Shown here: one piece after another, positions 43,242-53,369 of the stretch
How the letters are laid out: every line of letters starts with the position of its first letter
Position numbering within the stretch: position 1 is the stretch's first letter
NCBI GenBank assembly: GCA_021324825.1
Contig: JAJPII010000044.1
Coordinates: 30,246-94,245 of the forward strand
Length of the DNA stretch: 64,000 nucleotides
Source: Spartobacteria bacterium
GTDB lineage: Bacteria; Verrucomicrobiota; Verrucomicrobiia; Chthoniobacterales; Chthoniobacteraceae
Direction: 5' to 3'
The notes under the pieces: generated by a model
What the model saw: only the letters and a program-made list of their open reading frames with translations
Databases searched by the model: none
What the model was told of the DNA's origin: nothing
Made by a program: the position numbers and the translations under genes

Positions 43242-46200
43242 AGACGCCGGCCGCCGCGAACTGGTTCGCGAGGCGCTCCGCACCATCGACGATCTCCAGG
43301 CCCGCCTGGCCGCCGCGCGGGCGACGATTGCCATTGTCGGCATCGGCTGCCGCTATCCCGGCGGGGCGGACTCTCCCGATTCGTTCTGGCGATTGCTATG
43401 CTCGGGCGCGGACGCCGTGACGGAAGTTCCCGCCGACCGCTGGGACATTGCGGGATGGTACGATGAAGACCGGAACAGCCCCGGCAAGATGTCCACGCGC
43501 TGGGGCGGTTTCCTGAACGGGATCGACCAGTTCGACGCCCAATTCTTCGGCATCTCCCCGCGCGAGGCGGCGATGCTCGACCCGCAGCACCGGATCGTCC
43601 TCGAAACGGCCTGGGAAGCGCTGGAGCACGGCGGGCAGCCGTTTGCGGACCTGGCCGGAAGCCGGACGGGCGTCTTCCTTGGAATGACCAACACGGAGTA
43701 TTACCAGAATCTCCTGCGGACGCTGGAGCCGGCGGCGCTCTCTCCGTACCTTGCGACCGGCAATGTCCTGAACGCCGCGGCGGGCCGGCTGGCTTTCTTC
43801 CTGGGCGCGCACGGCCCGAGCGTGGTCGTTGACACGGCCTGTTCCTCGTCCCTCACCGCCGTGCATCTGGCCTGCCAGAGCCTGCGCGCGGGCGACTGCA
43901 CCATGGCGCTCGCGGGCGGGGTGAACGTGATCGTCATCCCGGAGACATGCGTCATGTTTTCAAAATGGGGCATGATGGCCGCCGACGGGCGTTGCAAGGC
44001 GTTCGACGCCGCGGCGGACGGGTTCGTGCGCGGCGAGGGGTGCGGGCTCGTTGTCCTCAAACGGCTGGACGATGCGCTCGCTGCGGGCGACCGCGTGCTG
44101 GCGGTGATCGAGGGGAGCGCCGTGAACCAGGACGGGCGCAGCAGCGGCCTGACTGTCCCCAACGGCGTCGCGCAGGAAGCGCTCATCCGCCAGGCGCTGG
44201 CCGCCGCGCGAGTCGACCCGGGCCAGATCGATTATGTCGAAGCCCACGGCACAGGCACGTCGCTGGGCGACCCGATTGAGGCGGATGCGCTCGCCGCCGT
44301 GTTCGGCCCCGGGCGCGATCCAAGCCGCAAGCTGCGGATCGGCTCGGTGAAGACGAACCTGGGACACACGGAGTCGGCCTCGGGCGTCGCGGGATTGATC
44401 AAATGCGTGCTCGCTCTCGAACACGAGCGGATACCGCCGCAACTTCACTTTCACAAGCCGACCCCTGAAATCCCGTGGGAGACGATTCCAATCGAAGTGA
44501 CCGCCGAGGCCGTTCCCTGGCCGCGCCGCGCCGAGCCCCGCCGGGCTGGAGTGAGTTCGTTCGGCTTCAGCGGAGCCAACGCCCACGCGGTCATCGCCGA
44601 GGCGCCGCCGGTCGCCCCCGTTGCGGATGCGTTGAAACGTCCGCGGCATATCCTGGCTTTCTCGGCCCGCGATCCGCAAGCCCTGGCGGAACTTGCCGCG
44701 CGCCACGCCGCAGCCTTGCGCCGGCAGGACGCCCCGCCCCTGGAAGACTACTGTTTCACCGCCAATACAGGCCGGGCGCACTTCCGCCATCGCGCCGTTG
44801 TTTCCGGGTCGAACAACGAAGAGTTCGTCCGCGCTTTGTCGCGCTTCTCCGCCGGGGCGGCGTCTGGAGAACCGCCGAAGGTCGCCTTTCTCTTCACCGG
44901 ACAGGGCTCGCAATACTCGCAATACGCGGGCATGGGTCTTCCCCTGTACGAATCCCAACCGGTCTTCCGCGCGGAACTGGACCGTTGCGCCGCGCATCTG
45001 GACCGACCGCCGCTCGATATTTTCCGCGGTCCGGAACCGAGCCGGCCCGCCTTGTTCGCGCTGGAATGGTCGCTCGCGCAGTTGTGGCGTTCCTGGGGCG
45101 TGGAGCCGGGCGCGCTGCTGGGATACGGCGTCGGTGAATACGTCGCCGCCTGCCAGAGCGGGGCGATGAGCCTCGAAGACGGCCTGCTACAACAGCCGCC
45201 AGCCGGCGGCACGATGGCGGCGGTCGTCGACGGGATGCGGGAGGCGCACCGCAAAGGCTGCCGGGTGTTCCTGGAAATCGGCCCGGACCCGGTGTTGATC
45301 AACATGGGCGACCAGTATGTGGACGCCTGCCTGCTTCCCTCGCTTGTCCAAGGACGCGACGAGTGGACGCAACTTCTGCAATCGCTGGGCGAACTGTATG
45401 TGCGCGGGGCGCGCGTGGATTGGGCCGGCTTCGACCGCGGCTATACGCGGCGCCGGGTCTCGGCTCCCACCTATCCCTTCCAGCGGAGCCGGTTCTGGAT
45501 CGACAAGGGCGCGACGTTGCGGCGGGTCCCGGGCTCGCCGCTGGTCAAAGAGATAATTTACGAGGGTGAATTGAGCGTCCGTTTGCAGCCCTGGCTGGCC
45601 GATCACGTCGTGGCCGGGCAGGTTGTCGCGCCGCTGACGGCTTACGTGGAAATGGCGCTCGCGGCGGCGGCGGACGTCCTGCAAACGGAATCGGTGACGC
45701 TCGATGACTTGATCGTCCGGGAGCGGTTGAGCCTGGCTCCCGGCGAAACCGTCCGCGTGCAACTGGTGTTGGGGGAAGGCCGCGAATTTCGCATCATCAG
45801 CCTCGGGGGCGCGAATGGCTGGATCTTGCACGCAAGCGGACGCATGCGCCCGCGGGCCGATCCTGCGCCCGGCGGTTTCGAGAGCGACGGCGCCGAGGAA
45901 ATCGGCGCCGAGGAGCATTACCGGGCGTTCGCCGCGCGCGGCATCGACTTCGGACCGGCGTTTCGCGGCGTGCGGAAGGTGACGCACGGGGCGGAAAAAG
46001 CCGTCGGAGAAATCGTGCGGCCCGGCCCGGCGGACGCGCAGTCCGTATTCCACCCGGCGTTGCTCGACGCCTGCTTGCAGCCGTTGTTGCATGTGTGGCC
46101 GGAACAATCGGGCGCCTTCCTGCCCTTCGCGGTGGAGCGGATCGACTTCTGGGGCGCTCCCGCGGCGGTCTTGACGAGCTGCTGCCGGCGAACCGGGACG

Positions 46201-49200
46201 CTCGCCGGCGACGCGACCGTATGCGACGAGACCGGCCGCGTCATTGCCGCGATTCACGGCCTGACGGCCCGCCCGTTGAAAGCGGAGTGCAACTGGTTGT
46301 ACGAAATCGAATGGATAAGCGCGCCGTCAAGAAGCTCCCACCCCTCCGTCGCCGCCGCCGCCGTCCTCGCCGTGCGGAACCAGCCAAAGTATCTCGAGCA
46401 AGCCGCCGCCGATGGATACTCCGAGGCCGCGCGGCTGCTCGATGCGCGCAGTTTGCAATTCGCGGCTTCGGCGCTGGAGTCTCTCGACGAAAGACGCGTG
46501 CAAGCGCGCCATGCGCGGCTGCTGGCCCGCGTGCGGGAAATGGCGGCCCGCTCCGTCGGCTCCGAACCGGCGACGGCGCCGGGCGCGTTTGCCGCCGAGT
46601 TCAAGCTGCTCGACGCCTGCGGCTCCCGGCTCGCGGATGTCCTGCGGGGCGAGTGCGATCCCCTGGACCTCCTGTTCGGCTCCGGCCTGCTCGAGCAAAT
46701 CTATTCCGACTCCCCCGCCACGGCGGCCCTCAATCACCTCGTCGCCGACGTCTTCGGCGGCATCGCCGCGCACTCGGCCCCGTTGCGCGTGCTGGAGATC
46801 GGCGCCGGGACGGGCGGCGCCACAGCCCACGTCCTGGGCCGGCTCGCGGCGGAGAGGACGGAGTATTGCTTCACGGACATATCCCCGGCGCTCGTCGCGC
46901 GCGCTCGTTCGCGGTTCGCCGGTTTTTCTTTCGTGCGGTACGAGGCGTTAGACATTGAGAAGGACCTTGAATCCCAGGGCTTCGCGGGCCGGGAGTTCGA
47001 TGTGATCCTCGCCGCGAACGTCTTGCACGCCACGGCTGATTTGCGCGCCGTTCTGGCTCGCGTCCGGCGGCTCCTTTCCCAGGACGGGCTGTTGGTTCTC
47101 ATCGAAGGGACGCGCCCTCAAAACTGGATCGAGCTGACGTTTGGGCTGACGGAAGGGTGGTGGAAATTCACCGACACCGGCCTGCGGCCCGACTACCCGC
47201 TGCTGGACGCATCCCGATGGCTGCGGTTGCTGGAGGAGCAAGGGTTCGCGAGTCCGATGGAACTGGGCGGCCCGGGCGGAGACTATGCCGTTTTTATCGC
47301 GGGCGGGCGAAAAGCGGAAACTCGCGATTCCTGGCTGGTCTTCGCCGCGGGCGACGAAATGGCGGAGGAACTGAAACGCCGGGGCCGGGCGTGCGTCGCC
47401 GTGCGTCCCGCCGCGGCGTATGGGCGCTACAGCCCGGACGAGTTTGGCCTGAACCCGGCGCGGCGGGAGGACTACGACCGGTTGCTGGAGGAAACGGATT
47501 GCTCCGGCGTGGCGCACGCGTGGTCGCTCCAGGCCGCGCTTTCGGAAACTTGCTCGTCCGGGCAGTTGATGGAAGCTCAGGATTTATCGTGCCGCAGTTT
47601 TCTCTACCTGGCGCAGGCTCTCGCCGCGCGCGGGCGGCCCCTCGCACACGGTCTCTGGGCGCTTACGCGCGGCAGCCAGGCGGTCGCGGGCGACATCCAC
47701 CGCGTGGCGGCGGCGCAGGCCGCGGTTTGGGGCCTGGGCAAAGTTTTGGCGCTGGAACATCCCGAACTTAAGGTGACGCGGCTTGATCTCGACCCCGGCG
47801 CGGCGGTCGGCGAGGCGGTCGGAATCCTCCTGCAACCGCCGGAAGAAGGGGAATGCGCGTTGCGAAACGGGATGACATACGTCCCCCGGTTGAAGCGGAA
47901 GGAACGGAGCCGTCCGGCCCGCCTCGTCGTTGCAAAAACGGGGGGCCTCGATTCGCTCGAATGGCAACCGTCGGATCGTCGCGCCCCGGGAACAGGCGAA
48001 ATCGAAATTCAGGTCGAGGCCGCTGGACTGAACTTCCGCGACGTGCTCAGCGCTCTCGGCATGTACCCGGGCGACGCCGGGCCGCTGGGGGGCGAGGCGG
48101 CCGGCGTGATCGTCGCGACGGGGTCCGGCGTGCCCGACTTCGCCGTGGGCGACGCGGTGGCGGCGCTCGCCATCGGCGGTTTCAGCGATTACGTCGTGAC
48201 CGCCGCCGGCCTCGCGATCAAGAAACCCGCCGGCTGGAGCTTTGCGGAGATCGTCACCGTGCCCGCCGCTTTCGCCACGGCGTATCACGCCCTCGTTCAG
48301 CTTGGGCGAATCCAACGCGGAGAGAGGGTTCTTATTCATTCAGCCGCGGGCGGAGTCGGGCTGATGGCCGTTCAACTGGCTCTCCAGGCGGGTTGCGAGA
48401 TCATTGCGACGGCGGGCGGTCCGGCCAAGCGCGACTACTTGCGCTCGCTTGGCATAGAGCATGTTTTCGACTCCCGATCCCTGGCGTTCGCGGACTGCGG
48501 CGGCGTCGATCTCGTCCTGAATTCGCTCTCCGGCGATTTCATCGAGGCGAGCCTCTCTCTCTTGACTCCGCGCGGGCGCTTTGTGGAACTGGGCAAACGG
48601 GGAATCTGGGACGCCTCCCGCGTGGCGTCAATGCGGCCGGAAGCCGCGTATTTCGTGGTGGACCTGGCGGCTCGCGTCCAGCGGTCGCCCGCCGAATTGC
48701 GCCCCATCCTCGCCGCGGCGAGCGCGGCCATCGCGGCGGGAACGCTCCGCCCGCTGCCGGTGCAAATCTTCCCTCGCGACGAGGCGCGGGCGGCATTCCG
48801 GCACATGGCGCAGGCCAGGCACATCGGCAAGATTGTCGTCGGCTGCGGCGGCGGGCCGGGAGAGTTCAGCATCGATCCCTCCGCCGGCTACCTGATCACC
48901 GGCGGCCTGTCGGGGCTGGGCTTGCGAACGGCGGAATGGCTGGCAGCCCGCGGCGCCAAGCGCCTCGCGCTGATGGCCCGCGGCGAACCGGACACCGCGG
49001 CGAATGAGGCATTGGCAAAGCTGCGGGAGTCCGGCGTGGACGCGCTGGCGTTCCAGGGCGACGTGACGCGGATGGAGGACGTGTCGCGCGTGCTGGACCA
49101 GATTCCGCGGTTGCGGGGGGTCATCCATTCGGCGGGCGTGCTCGACGACGGCGCGCTGCTGCAACAAGACTGGGCGCGGTTCGAGCGCGTTCTCTCGCCC

Positions 49201-50031
49201 AAGCTCGCCGGAGCCTGGAACCTGCACCTCGCCACACGCGACCTGCCGCTGGACTTTTTCGTTTGCTACTCCTCCGCGTCGGCGGTGCTCGGCTCGCGCG
49301 GGCAAGGCAACCACGCGGCGGCGAATGCTTGCCTGGACGCGCTGGCCCATCATCGTCGCGGATTGGGATTGCCCGCTCTGAGCATCAACTGGGGCGCGTG
49401 GTCGGGCGTCGGCGCGGCGGTGGATATCCTGGAGCGCGTCGCCGATTACGGAGTCACGCCGATCACTCCGGATGAGGGCGTCGCGGCCCTGGAACGGCTG
49501 ATGGCCGAGCGCGGAGCGCAAGCCGCCGTCATACCGATGGATTGGACGCGGTTTCTGACGACTGAACGCCCGCTTACGGAGCGGCGGTTTTTCGAGAAGC
49601 TTGGCGCCGCGCAAGTTGCGCGAAGCGCTCCGGTTCAAAGCGCGCCCTTGTTTTCATCCCGGCTCGAAGCGACGCATCCCGCGGGCCGGCGCAGGATGAT
49701 ACAAACGGTCGTCCGCGACGCGATGGTCGCCGTCCTGGGACTCGGGCCGGATATCCAGCTCGATCCTTTGCAAGCCTTCAGTGATCTCGGCTTCGATTCG
49801 CTGACGAGCATCGAACTGCGCAACCGCCTCCAAACCGGCATGGGCCGCCCGTTGCCCGCGACGCTTGCGTTCGACTACCCGACGCTGGCCGCTTTGACCG
49901 ACTATTTCTGCAAGGACTTTGCCGGGCGCGAGGATGCGGAAGACGACGCCGGGATTGAACTGCTGTCGCCTGCCGAAGCCGAAAAACTCCTGGCCGAGGA
50001 ACTCGCCAAGGCGGGGGAGTTGTTGTCATGA
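43225..50031 (+). CDS. PKS3: type I polyketide synthase with inactive AT, KS-AT(dead)-DH-MT-ER-KR-ACP
   Basis: This 2268-residue module starts at a TTG at 43225 overlapping PKS2 by 17 bp; GGAGG six bases upstream supports that start. The N-terminal coiled-coil docking helix is [20 protein letters not shown]: Cys205, EAHGTGT and KTNLGH intact. The AT remnant (~550-710) keeps FTGQGSQ and FLEIGP, but GHSxG reads GYGVG (Ser to Gly at 635) and the subdomain with HAFH is missing. DH: His794 in [10 protein letters not shown] and Asp in [18 protein letters not shown] near 1190. [10 protein letters not shown] at 1705. KR: GGLSGLG near 1893 with His2030 in place of Tyr (GNHAAAN), LDD present. ACP: Ser2192 in LGFDSLTS. 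C-terminal docking tail [11 protein letters not shown]. Confidence 0.92.
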   Translation: MPGQNKDAGRRELVREALRTIDDLQARLAAARATIAIVGIGCRYPGGADSPDSFWRLLCSGADAVTEVPADRWDIAGWYDEDRNSPGKMSTRWGGFLNGIDQFDAQFFGISPREAAMLDPQHRIVLETAWEALEHGGQPFADLAGSRTGVFLGMTNTEYYQNLLRTLEPAALSPYLATGNVLNAAAGRLAFFLGAHGPSVVVDTACSSSLTAVHLACQSLRAGDCTMALAGGVNVIVIPETCVMFSKWGMMAADGRCKAFDAAADGFVRGEGCGLVVLKRLDDALAAGDRVLAVIEGSAVNQDGRSSGLTVPNGVAQEALIRQALAAARVDPGQIDYVEAHGTGTSLGDPIEADALAAVFGPGRDPSRKLRIGSVKTNLGHTESASGVAGLIKCVLALEHERIPPQLHFHKPTPEIPWETIPIEVTAEAVPWPRRAEPRRAGVSSFGFSGANAHAVIAEAPPVAPVADALKRPRHILAFSARDPQALAELAARHAAALRRQDAPPLEDYCFTANTGRAHFRHRAVVSGSNNEEFVRALSRFSAGAASGEPPKVAFLFTGQGSQYSQYAGMGLPLYESQPVFRAELDRCAAHLDRPPLDIFRGPEPSRPALFALEWSLAQLWRSWGVEPGALLGYGVGEYVAACQSGAMSLEDGLLQQPPAGGTMAAVVDGMREAHRKGCRVFLEIGPDPVLINMGDQYVDACLLPSLVQGRDEWTQLLQSLGELYVRGARVDWAGFDRGYTRRRVSAPTYPFQRSRFWIDKGATLRRVPGSPLVKEIIYEGELSVRLQPWLADHVVAGQVVAPLTAYVEMALAAAADVLQTESVTLDDLIVRERLSLAPGETVRVQLVLGEGREFRIISLGGANGWILHASGRMRPRADPAPGGFESDGAEEIGAEEHYRAFAARGIDFGPAFRGVRKVTHGAEKAVGEIVRPGPADAQSVFHPALLDACLQPLLHVWPEQSGAFLPFAVERIDFWGAPAAVLTSCCRRTGTLAGDATVCDETGRVIAAIHGLTARPLKAECNWLYEIEWISAPSRSSHPSVAAAAVLAVRNQPKYLEQAAADGYSEAARLLDARSLQFAASALESLDERRVQARHARLLARVREMAARSVGSEPATAPGAFAAEFKLLDACGSRLADVLRGECDPLDLLFGSGLLEQIYSDSPATAALNHLVADVFGGIAAHSAPLRVLEIGAGTGGATAHVLGRLAAERTEYCFTDISPALVARARSRFAGFSFVRYEALDIEKDLESQGFAGREFDVILAANVLHATADLRAVLARVRRLLSQDGLLVLIEGTRPQNWIELTFGLTEGWWKFTDTGLRPDYPLLDASRWLRLLEEQGFASPMELGGPGGDYAVFIAGGRKAETRDSWLVFAAGDEMAEELKRRGRACVAVRPAAAYGRYSPDEFGLNPARREDYDRLLEETDCSGVAHAWSLQAALSETCSSGQLMEAQDLSCRSFLYLAQALAARGRPLAHGLWALTRGSQAVAGDIHRVAAAQAAVWGLGKVLALEHPELKVTRLDLDPGAAVGEAVGILLQPPEEGECALRNGMTYVPRLKRKERSRPARLVVAKTGGLDSLEWQPSDRRAPGTGEIEIQVEAAGLNFRDVLSALGMYPGDAGPLGGEAAGVIVATGSGVPDFAVGDAVAALAIGGFSDYVVTAAGLAIKKPAGWSFAEIVTVPAAFATAYHALVQLGRIQRGERVLIHSAAGGVGLMAVQLALQAGCEIIATAGGPAKRDYLRSLGIEHVFDSRSLAFADCGGVDLVLNSLSGDFIEASLSLLTPRGRFVELGKRGIWDASRVASMRPEAAYFVVDLAARVQRSPAELRPILAAASAAIAAGTLRPLPVQIFPRDEARAAFRHMAQARHIGKIVVGCGGGPGEFSIDPSAGYLITGGLSGLGLRTAEWLAARGAKRLALMARGEPDTAANEALAKLRESGVDALAFQGDVTRMEDVSRVLDQIPRLRGVIHSAGVLDDGALLQQDWARFERVLSPKLAGAWNLHLATRDLPLDFFVCYSSASAVLGSRGQGNHAAANACLDALAHHRRGLGLPALSINWGAWSGVGAAVDILERVADYGVTPITPDEGVAALERLMAERGAQAAVIPMDWTRFLTTERPLTERRFFEKLGAAQVARSAPVQSAPLFSSRLEATHPAGRRRMIQTVVRDAMVAVLGLGPDIQLDPLQAFSDLGFDSLTSIELRNRLQTGMGRPLPATLAFDYPTLAALTDYFCKDFAGREDAEDDAGIELLSPAEAEKLLAEELAKAGELLS
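44881..45360 (+). other. Degenerate acyltransferase domain inside PKS3
   Basis: The stretch starts with the AT opening [11 protein letters not shown] and ends with the late AT block [10 protein letters not shown], so it derives from an AT. The nucleophile elbow, normally G-H-S-x-G, reads G-Y-G-V-G, removing both His and Ser. After SLEDGLL about 150 residues including the H-A-F-H specificity region are deleted. The reading frame is unbroken, so the loss did not kill the PKS gene. Confidence 0.85.
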
Positions 50032-53000
50032 GCGAGACTCCGAAACCTCCGCAACTCGCGCCGATGCAGCAGGCCATCCTCGATATCCGCTCGCTGCGGA
50101 CGCGTCTCGAAGCGAGCGAGCTTCGACAGCGGGCGCCTGTCGCCATTGTCGGGATGGCGTGCCGCTTTCCGGGCGGCGCGGACACCCTGCGTTCGTATTG
50201 GCGGCTGCTCAGCGAAGGGATCGACGCCGTCGGCGAAATTCCCGCCGACCGCTGGGACCCCTCGGCCTGGTACGATCCGAATCCCGACGCGCCGGGCAAG
50301 ATGTCCACCCGGTGGGGCGGCTTCCTGCGGGATGTCGACCGGTTCGACGCGGAGTTCTTCGGCATCTCGGATCGCGAGGCCGTGAGCATCGACCCGCAAC
50401 ACCGCCTGTTGCTCGAAGTCGCCTTTGAAGCGCTGGAAGACGCCGGCCTGCCCGCGCAAAGTCTGTTCGGGACTTCGGCGGGCGTGTTCGTTGGAATCAG
50501 CAGTTTCGACTACGGCCAGTTGCGCGGGCAGACGGGCGACCGTTCGGAGATGGACGCCTACCACGCCACGGGGGTCGCGCACAGCGCCGCTTCGGGCAGG
50601 CTGGCTTATTACCTCGGTTTGCAGGGGCCTTCCCTTTCCATCGACACCGCGTGTTCTTCATCGCTGGTCGCGGTTCACCTGGCTTGCCAAAGTCTCCGCG
50701 CCGGGGAATGCCGCGCGGCGCTGGCCGGAGGCGTCAACCTGATTCTCTCTCCCGAGATTCACATCGCGCTCTCCAAGGCCCGCATGATGGCTCCCGACGG
50801 GCGCTGCAAAGCGTTCGACGACCGGGCGGACGGTTTCGTGCGCAGCGAAGGGTGCGGCATCGTGGTCCTCAAACTTCTAAACGACGCGCTGGCGGACGGC
50901 GACCGCATCCATGCCGTCATCCGCGGTTCGGCGTGCAACCAGGACGGGCGCAGCAGCGGGCTGACCGCGCCGAACGGCCCTTCCCAAACCGCCGTGCTCC
51001 GGGCGGCCTGGCGCGCCGCTGGCGTCCAGCCCGGGCAGCTCGGCTATGTCGAAACACACGGCACCGGCACCGCGCTGGGCGATCCCATCGAGGCCGGCGC
51101 ATTGGCCGCGGCGCTCGAAGGCGCGCCCGGCGCGCTTCCCCTCGGCTCGGTCAAAACGAACCTGGGACACATGGAAGCCGCCGCCGGCATCGGAGGGCTG
51201 ATCAAGACGGCGCTCGCGCTGGAAAACGAAGAGTTGCCGCCAAATCTTCATTTTCAGACGCCCAGCAGGAATGTCGTTTGGGATCGTCTGAAGGTCGTCC
51301 GCGAAAAAACCGCCTGGCCTCGCGGCTCCAAACCGCGGCTGGCGGGAGTCAGTTCGTTCGGCTTCAGCGGCACGAACGTCCACATCGTGCTCGAAGAGGC
51401 GCCGCCCCCCGCCCCCGCCGAGACGAGGCCGGAGCGCTCCTGCCATCTGCTGACGTTGTCGGCGCTCGGCGAGCCCGCGTTGCGCGAAGTGGCCGCGCGG
51501 TATGCGGCGGCGTTGCGCACCGGGTGCTCGCTGGCCGACTTCGCCTACACGGCGAACGCCGGGCGCTCGCATTTTCCCCACCGGGCCGCCGTCGTCGCCG
51601 CCTCCGCGGAGGAAGCCGCGGCCATGCTCGACGCGCTGGATGAGGCTCCGCTTGGCCGGGCCGATCCGCTGAATCCGCCCGAGGTGGTGTTCACGTCCGG
51701 CGCGCCGCCGCCGTCCGAGAGGAAAACATTGGAGGCCCTGGCTCGGCTATACGTCCAGGGCGCGCGCGTTGATTGGAAGGCGGTGGATCGCGGATGGCAG
51801 CGCCGGTTGATCGATATCCCGGGGTATCCGTGGAAGCGTCGGCGGTACTGGTTCCCCGTTATCCCGCGTCCGACGGAGGACGAGCGCTGGCAAGCTGTCC
51901 TGGCCGCCGGAGACCGGCAGGCCGCCCAGGCGCCCCTCGATCTGCTGCTCCATACCTACCCGGACAAATACCGGTTGCTCGACCGGCTTGCGACCTCTTA
52001 TATCGTGCGCGCTTTCCAAGCGCTCGGAGCCGTCAAGAACGGGTTGAGCGCGAGCGACCTCGTGGACTTCCATGGCGTGCTGCCGCTCTATCGCAACCTG
52101 ATGGAACGCTGGCTTCGCAAGCTTGCCGGCGTTCAGCTGCCCGACTCCGCCGTGGAATCGCTCGAAAGCGAGGCGATTCCGCTGTTCGCCGACGCCCCGA
52201 TGCTGCTCGACTACGTCAAGGGTTGCGGCCGCCTGCTGGCGCCGATCCTCACGGGCAGGACGAGCCCGCTCGACACGCTGTTCCCGGGCGGCAGCCTCGA
52301 TTTGGCCGAAGCGATCTATCATCGCGCGGCGCTGTCGCGCTACTTCAACGCGATCGCGGGCGCGCTCGCGGGCGCCTTCGCCCAAGGGCGGGACGGCCCG
52401 TTGCGCATCCTGGAGGTCGGCGCCGGAACGGGCGGCACGACGGCTTCGATCCTCCCGATGCTGCCCGCGGATCGCACCGCATATACGTTCACCGACGTTT
52501 CGGAATTCTTTTCCGACCACGCGGCGCGGCGCTTCAAGGATTTCGGCTTTTTGAAATTCGGCCTGCTCGACCTGGAGCGCGCGCCCGAGTCGCAAGGGTA
52601 CGGCGCCGGCCAATACGATATGGTCGTGGCCGCGAACGTGTTGCACGCCACCAAATACCTGGGGCAAACCCTCGACTTCGTGCGCGGCCTGCTGCGCGGC
52701 GGCGGCGTGCTCTTATTATATGAGGTCACCGATCCGCCGTCGTACTTCGATGTCAGCATCGCTTTGATCGAAGGCTGGCAGAAATCCGCCGATCCAAATC
52801 ATGACACCGGCCCGCTGCTCTCCGCCGGCGAGTGGAAGAAGCGCCTGTTGCAACATGGGTTCCAGGAAACGGCGTCCTGGCCGCCCGCCGGTTCGCCCGC
52901 GGAGGCGCTTGGCTCGCGCGTTTTCGCGGCGCGGGCCACTGGCTGCGCGCGCGTTTCGCCCGCCCCGACGCCGCCTGTCATCCCGGCCCGCGAACCCGCG

Positions 53001-53369
53001 GCGGACCGGGCGGAGGACATCCTCGCCTCCCTGGCCGAAGCGCCCGAGAGCGAGCACGCCGAAATGCTGACGGCCTTCGTGCGGCGCGAAGTCGCGCGGG
53101 TGTTGCGGCGAGCCGGGCAGACGGAGATTCCGCGCGACCAGCCGCTGATGGACCTCGGCCTCGATTCCCTGATGGCCGTGGAATTGCGCAACAACCTCGG
53201 CCGAAGTTTGCAACTCGCGAAGGGTCTCCCGGCCACCCTCATGTTCGATTACCCCACCATCGCGGACATCGCCGCTTTCCTGCTCGCGCAACGGGCGCCG
53301 CTTCTCGACGGCCTTTCCGACGCCGATGTCGAGCGGTTGCTAAAGAATAAACTGGAGGGAATGACGTGA
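50028..53369 (+). CDS. PKS4: minimal type I polyketide synthase, KS-MT-ACP, no AT
   Basis: This 1113-residue module starts at an ATG overlapping PKS3 by four bases. Docking helix: AILDIRSLRTRLEASELRQR. KS (~40-460): Cys209 in DTACSSS, ETHGTGT, KTNLGH. The AT is absent: after TSGAPPPSERKTLEALARLY the chain goes straight to the post-AT linker YPWKRRRYWF (~600). MT (~700-950): LEVGAGTGG near 795, with a shorter and more divergent C-terminal half than the other modules. ACP: Ser1047 in LGLDSLMA. No DH, ER or KR is present, so the unit stays a beta-ketone, with possible alpha-methylation. The C-terminal docking tail DADVERLLKNKLEG leads to PKS5. The compact KS-MT-ACP layout is unusual for a cis-AT-type cluster. 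Confidence 0.92.
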   Translation: MSETPKPPQLAPMQQAILDIRSLRTRLEASELRQRAPVAIVGMACRFPGGADTLRSYWRLLSEGIDAVGEIPADRWDPSAWYDPNPDAPGKMSTRWGGFLRDVDRFDAEFFGISDREAVSIDPQHRLLLEVAFEALEDAGLPAQSLFGTSAGVFVGISSFDYGQLRGQTGDRSEMDAYHATGVAHSAASGRLAYYLGLQGPSLSIDTACSSSLVAVHLACQSLRAGECRAALAGGVNLILSPEIHIALSKARMMAPDGRCKAFDDRADGFVRSEGCGIVVLKLLNDALADGDRIHAVIRGSACNQDGRSSGLTAPNGPSQTAVLRAAWRAAGVQPGQLGYVETHGTGTALGDPIEAGALAAALEGAPGALPLGSVKTNLGHMEAAAGIGGLIKTALALENEELPPNLHFQTPSRNVVWDRLKVVREKTAWPRGSKPRLAGVSSFGFSGTNVHIVLEEAPPPAPAETRPERSCHLLTLSALGEPALREVAARYAAALRTGCSLADFAYTANAGRSHFPHRAAVVAASAEEAAAMLDALDEAPLGRADPLNPPEVVFTSGAPPPSERKTLEALARLYVQGARVDWKAVDRGWQRRLIDIPGYPWKRRRYWFPVIPRPTEDERWQAVLAAGDRQAAQAPLDLLLHTYPDKYRLLDRLATSYIVRAFQALGAVKNGLSASDLVDFHGVLPLYRNLMERWLRKLAGVQLPDSAVESLESEAIPLFADAPMLLDYVKGCGRLLAPILTGRTSPLDTLFPGGSLDLAEAIYHRAALSRYFNAIAGALAGAFAQGRDGPLRILEVGAGTGGTTASILPMLPADRTAYTFTDVSEFFSDHAARRFKDFGFLKFGLLDLERAPESQGYGAGQYDMVVAANVLHATKYLGQTLDFVRGLLRGGGVLLLYEVTDPPSYFDVSIALIEGWQKSADPNHDTGPLLSAGEWKKRLLQHGFQETASWPPAGSPAEALGSRVFAARATGCARVSPAPTPPVIPAREPAADRAEDILASLAEAPESEHAEMLTAFVRREVARVLRRAGQTEIPRDQPLMDLGLDSLMAVELRNNLGRSLQLAKGLPATLMFDYPTIADIAAFLLAQRAPLLDGLSDADVERLLKNKLEGMT

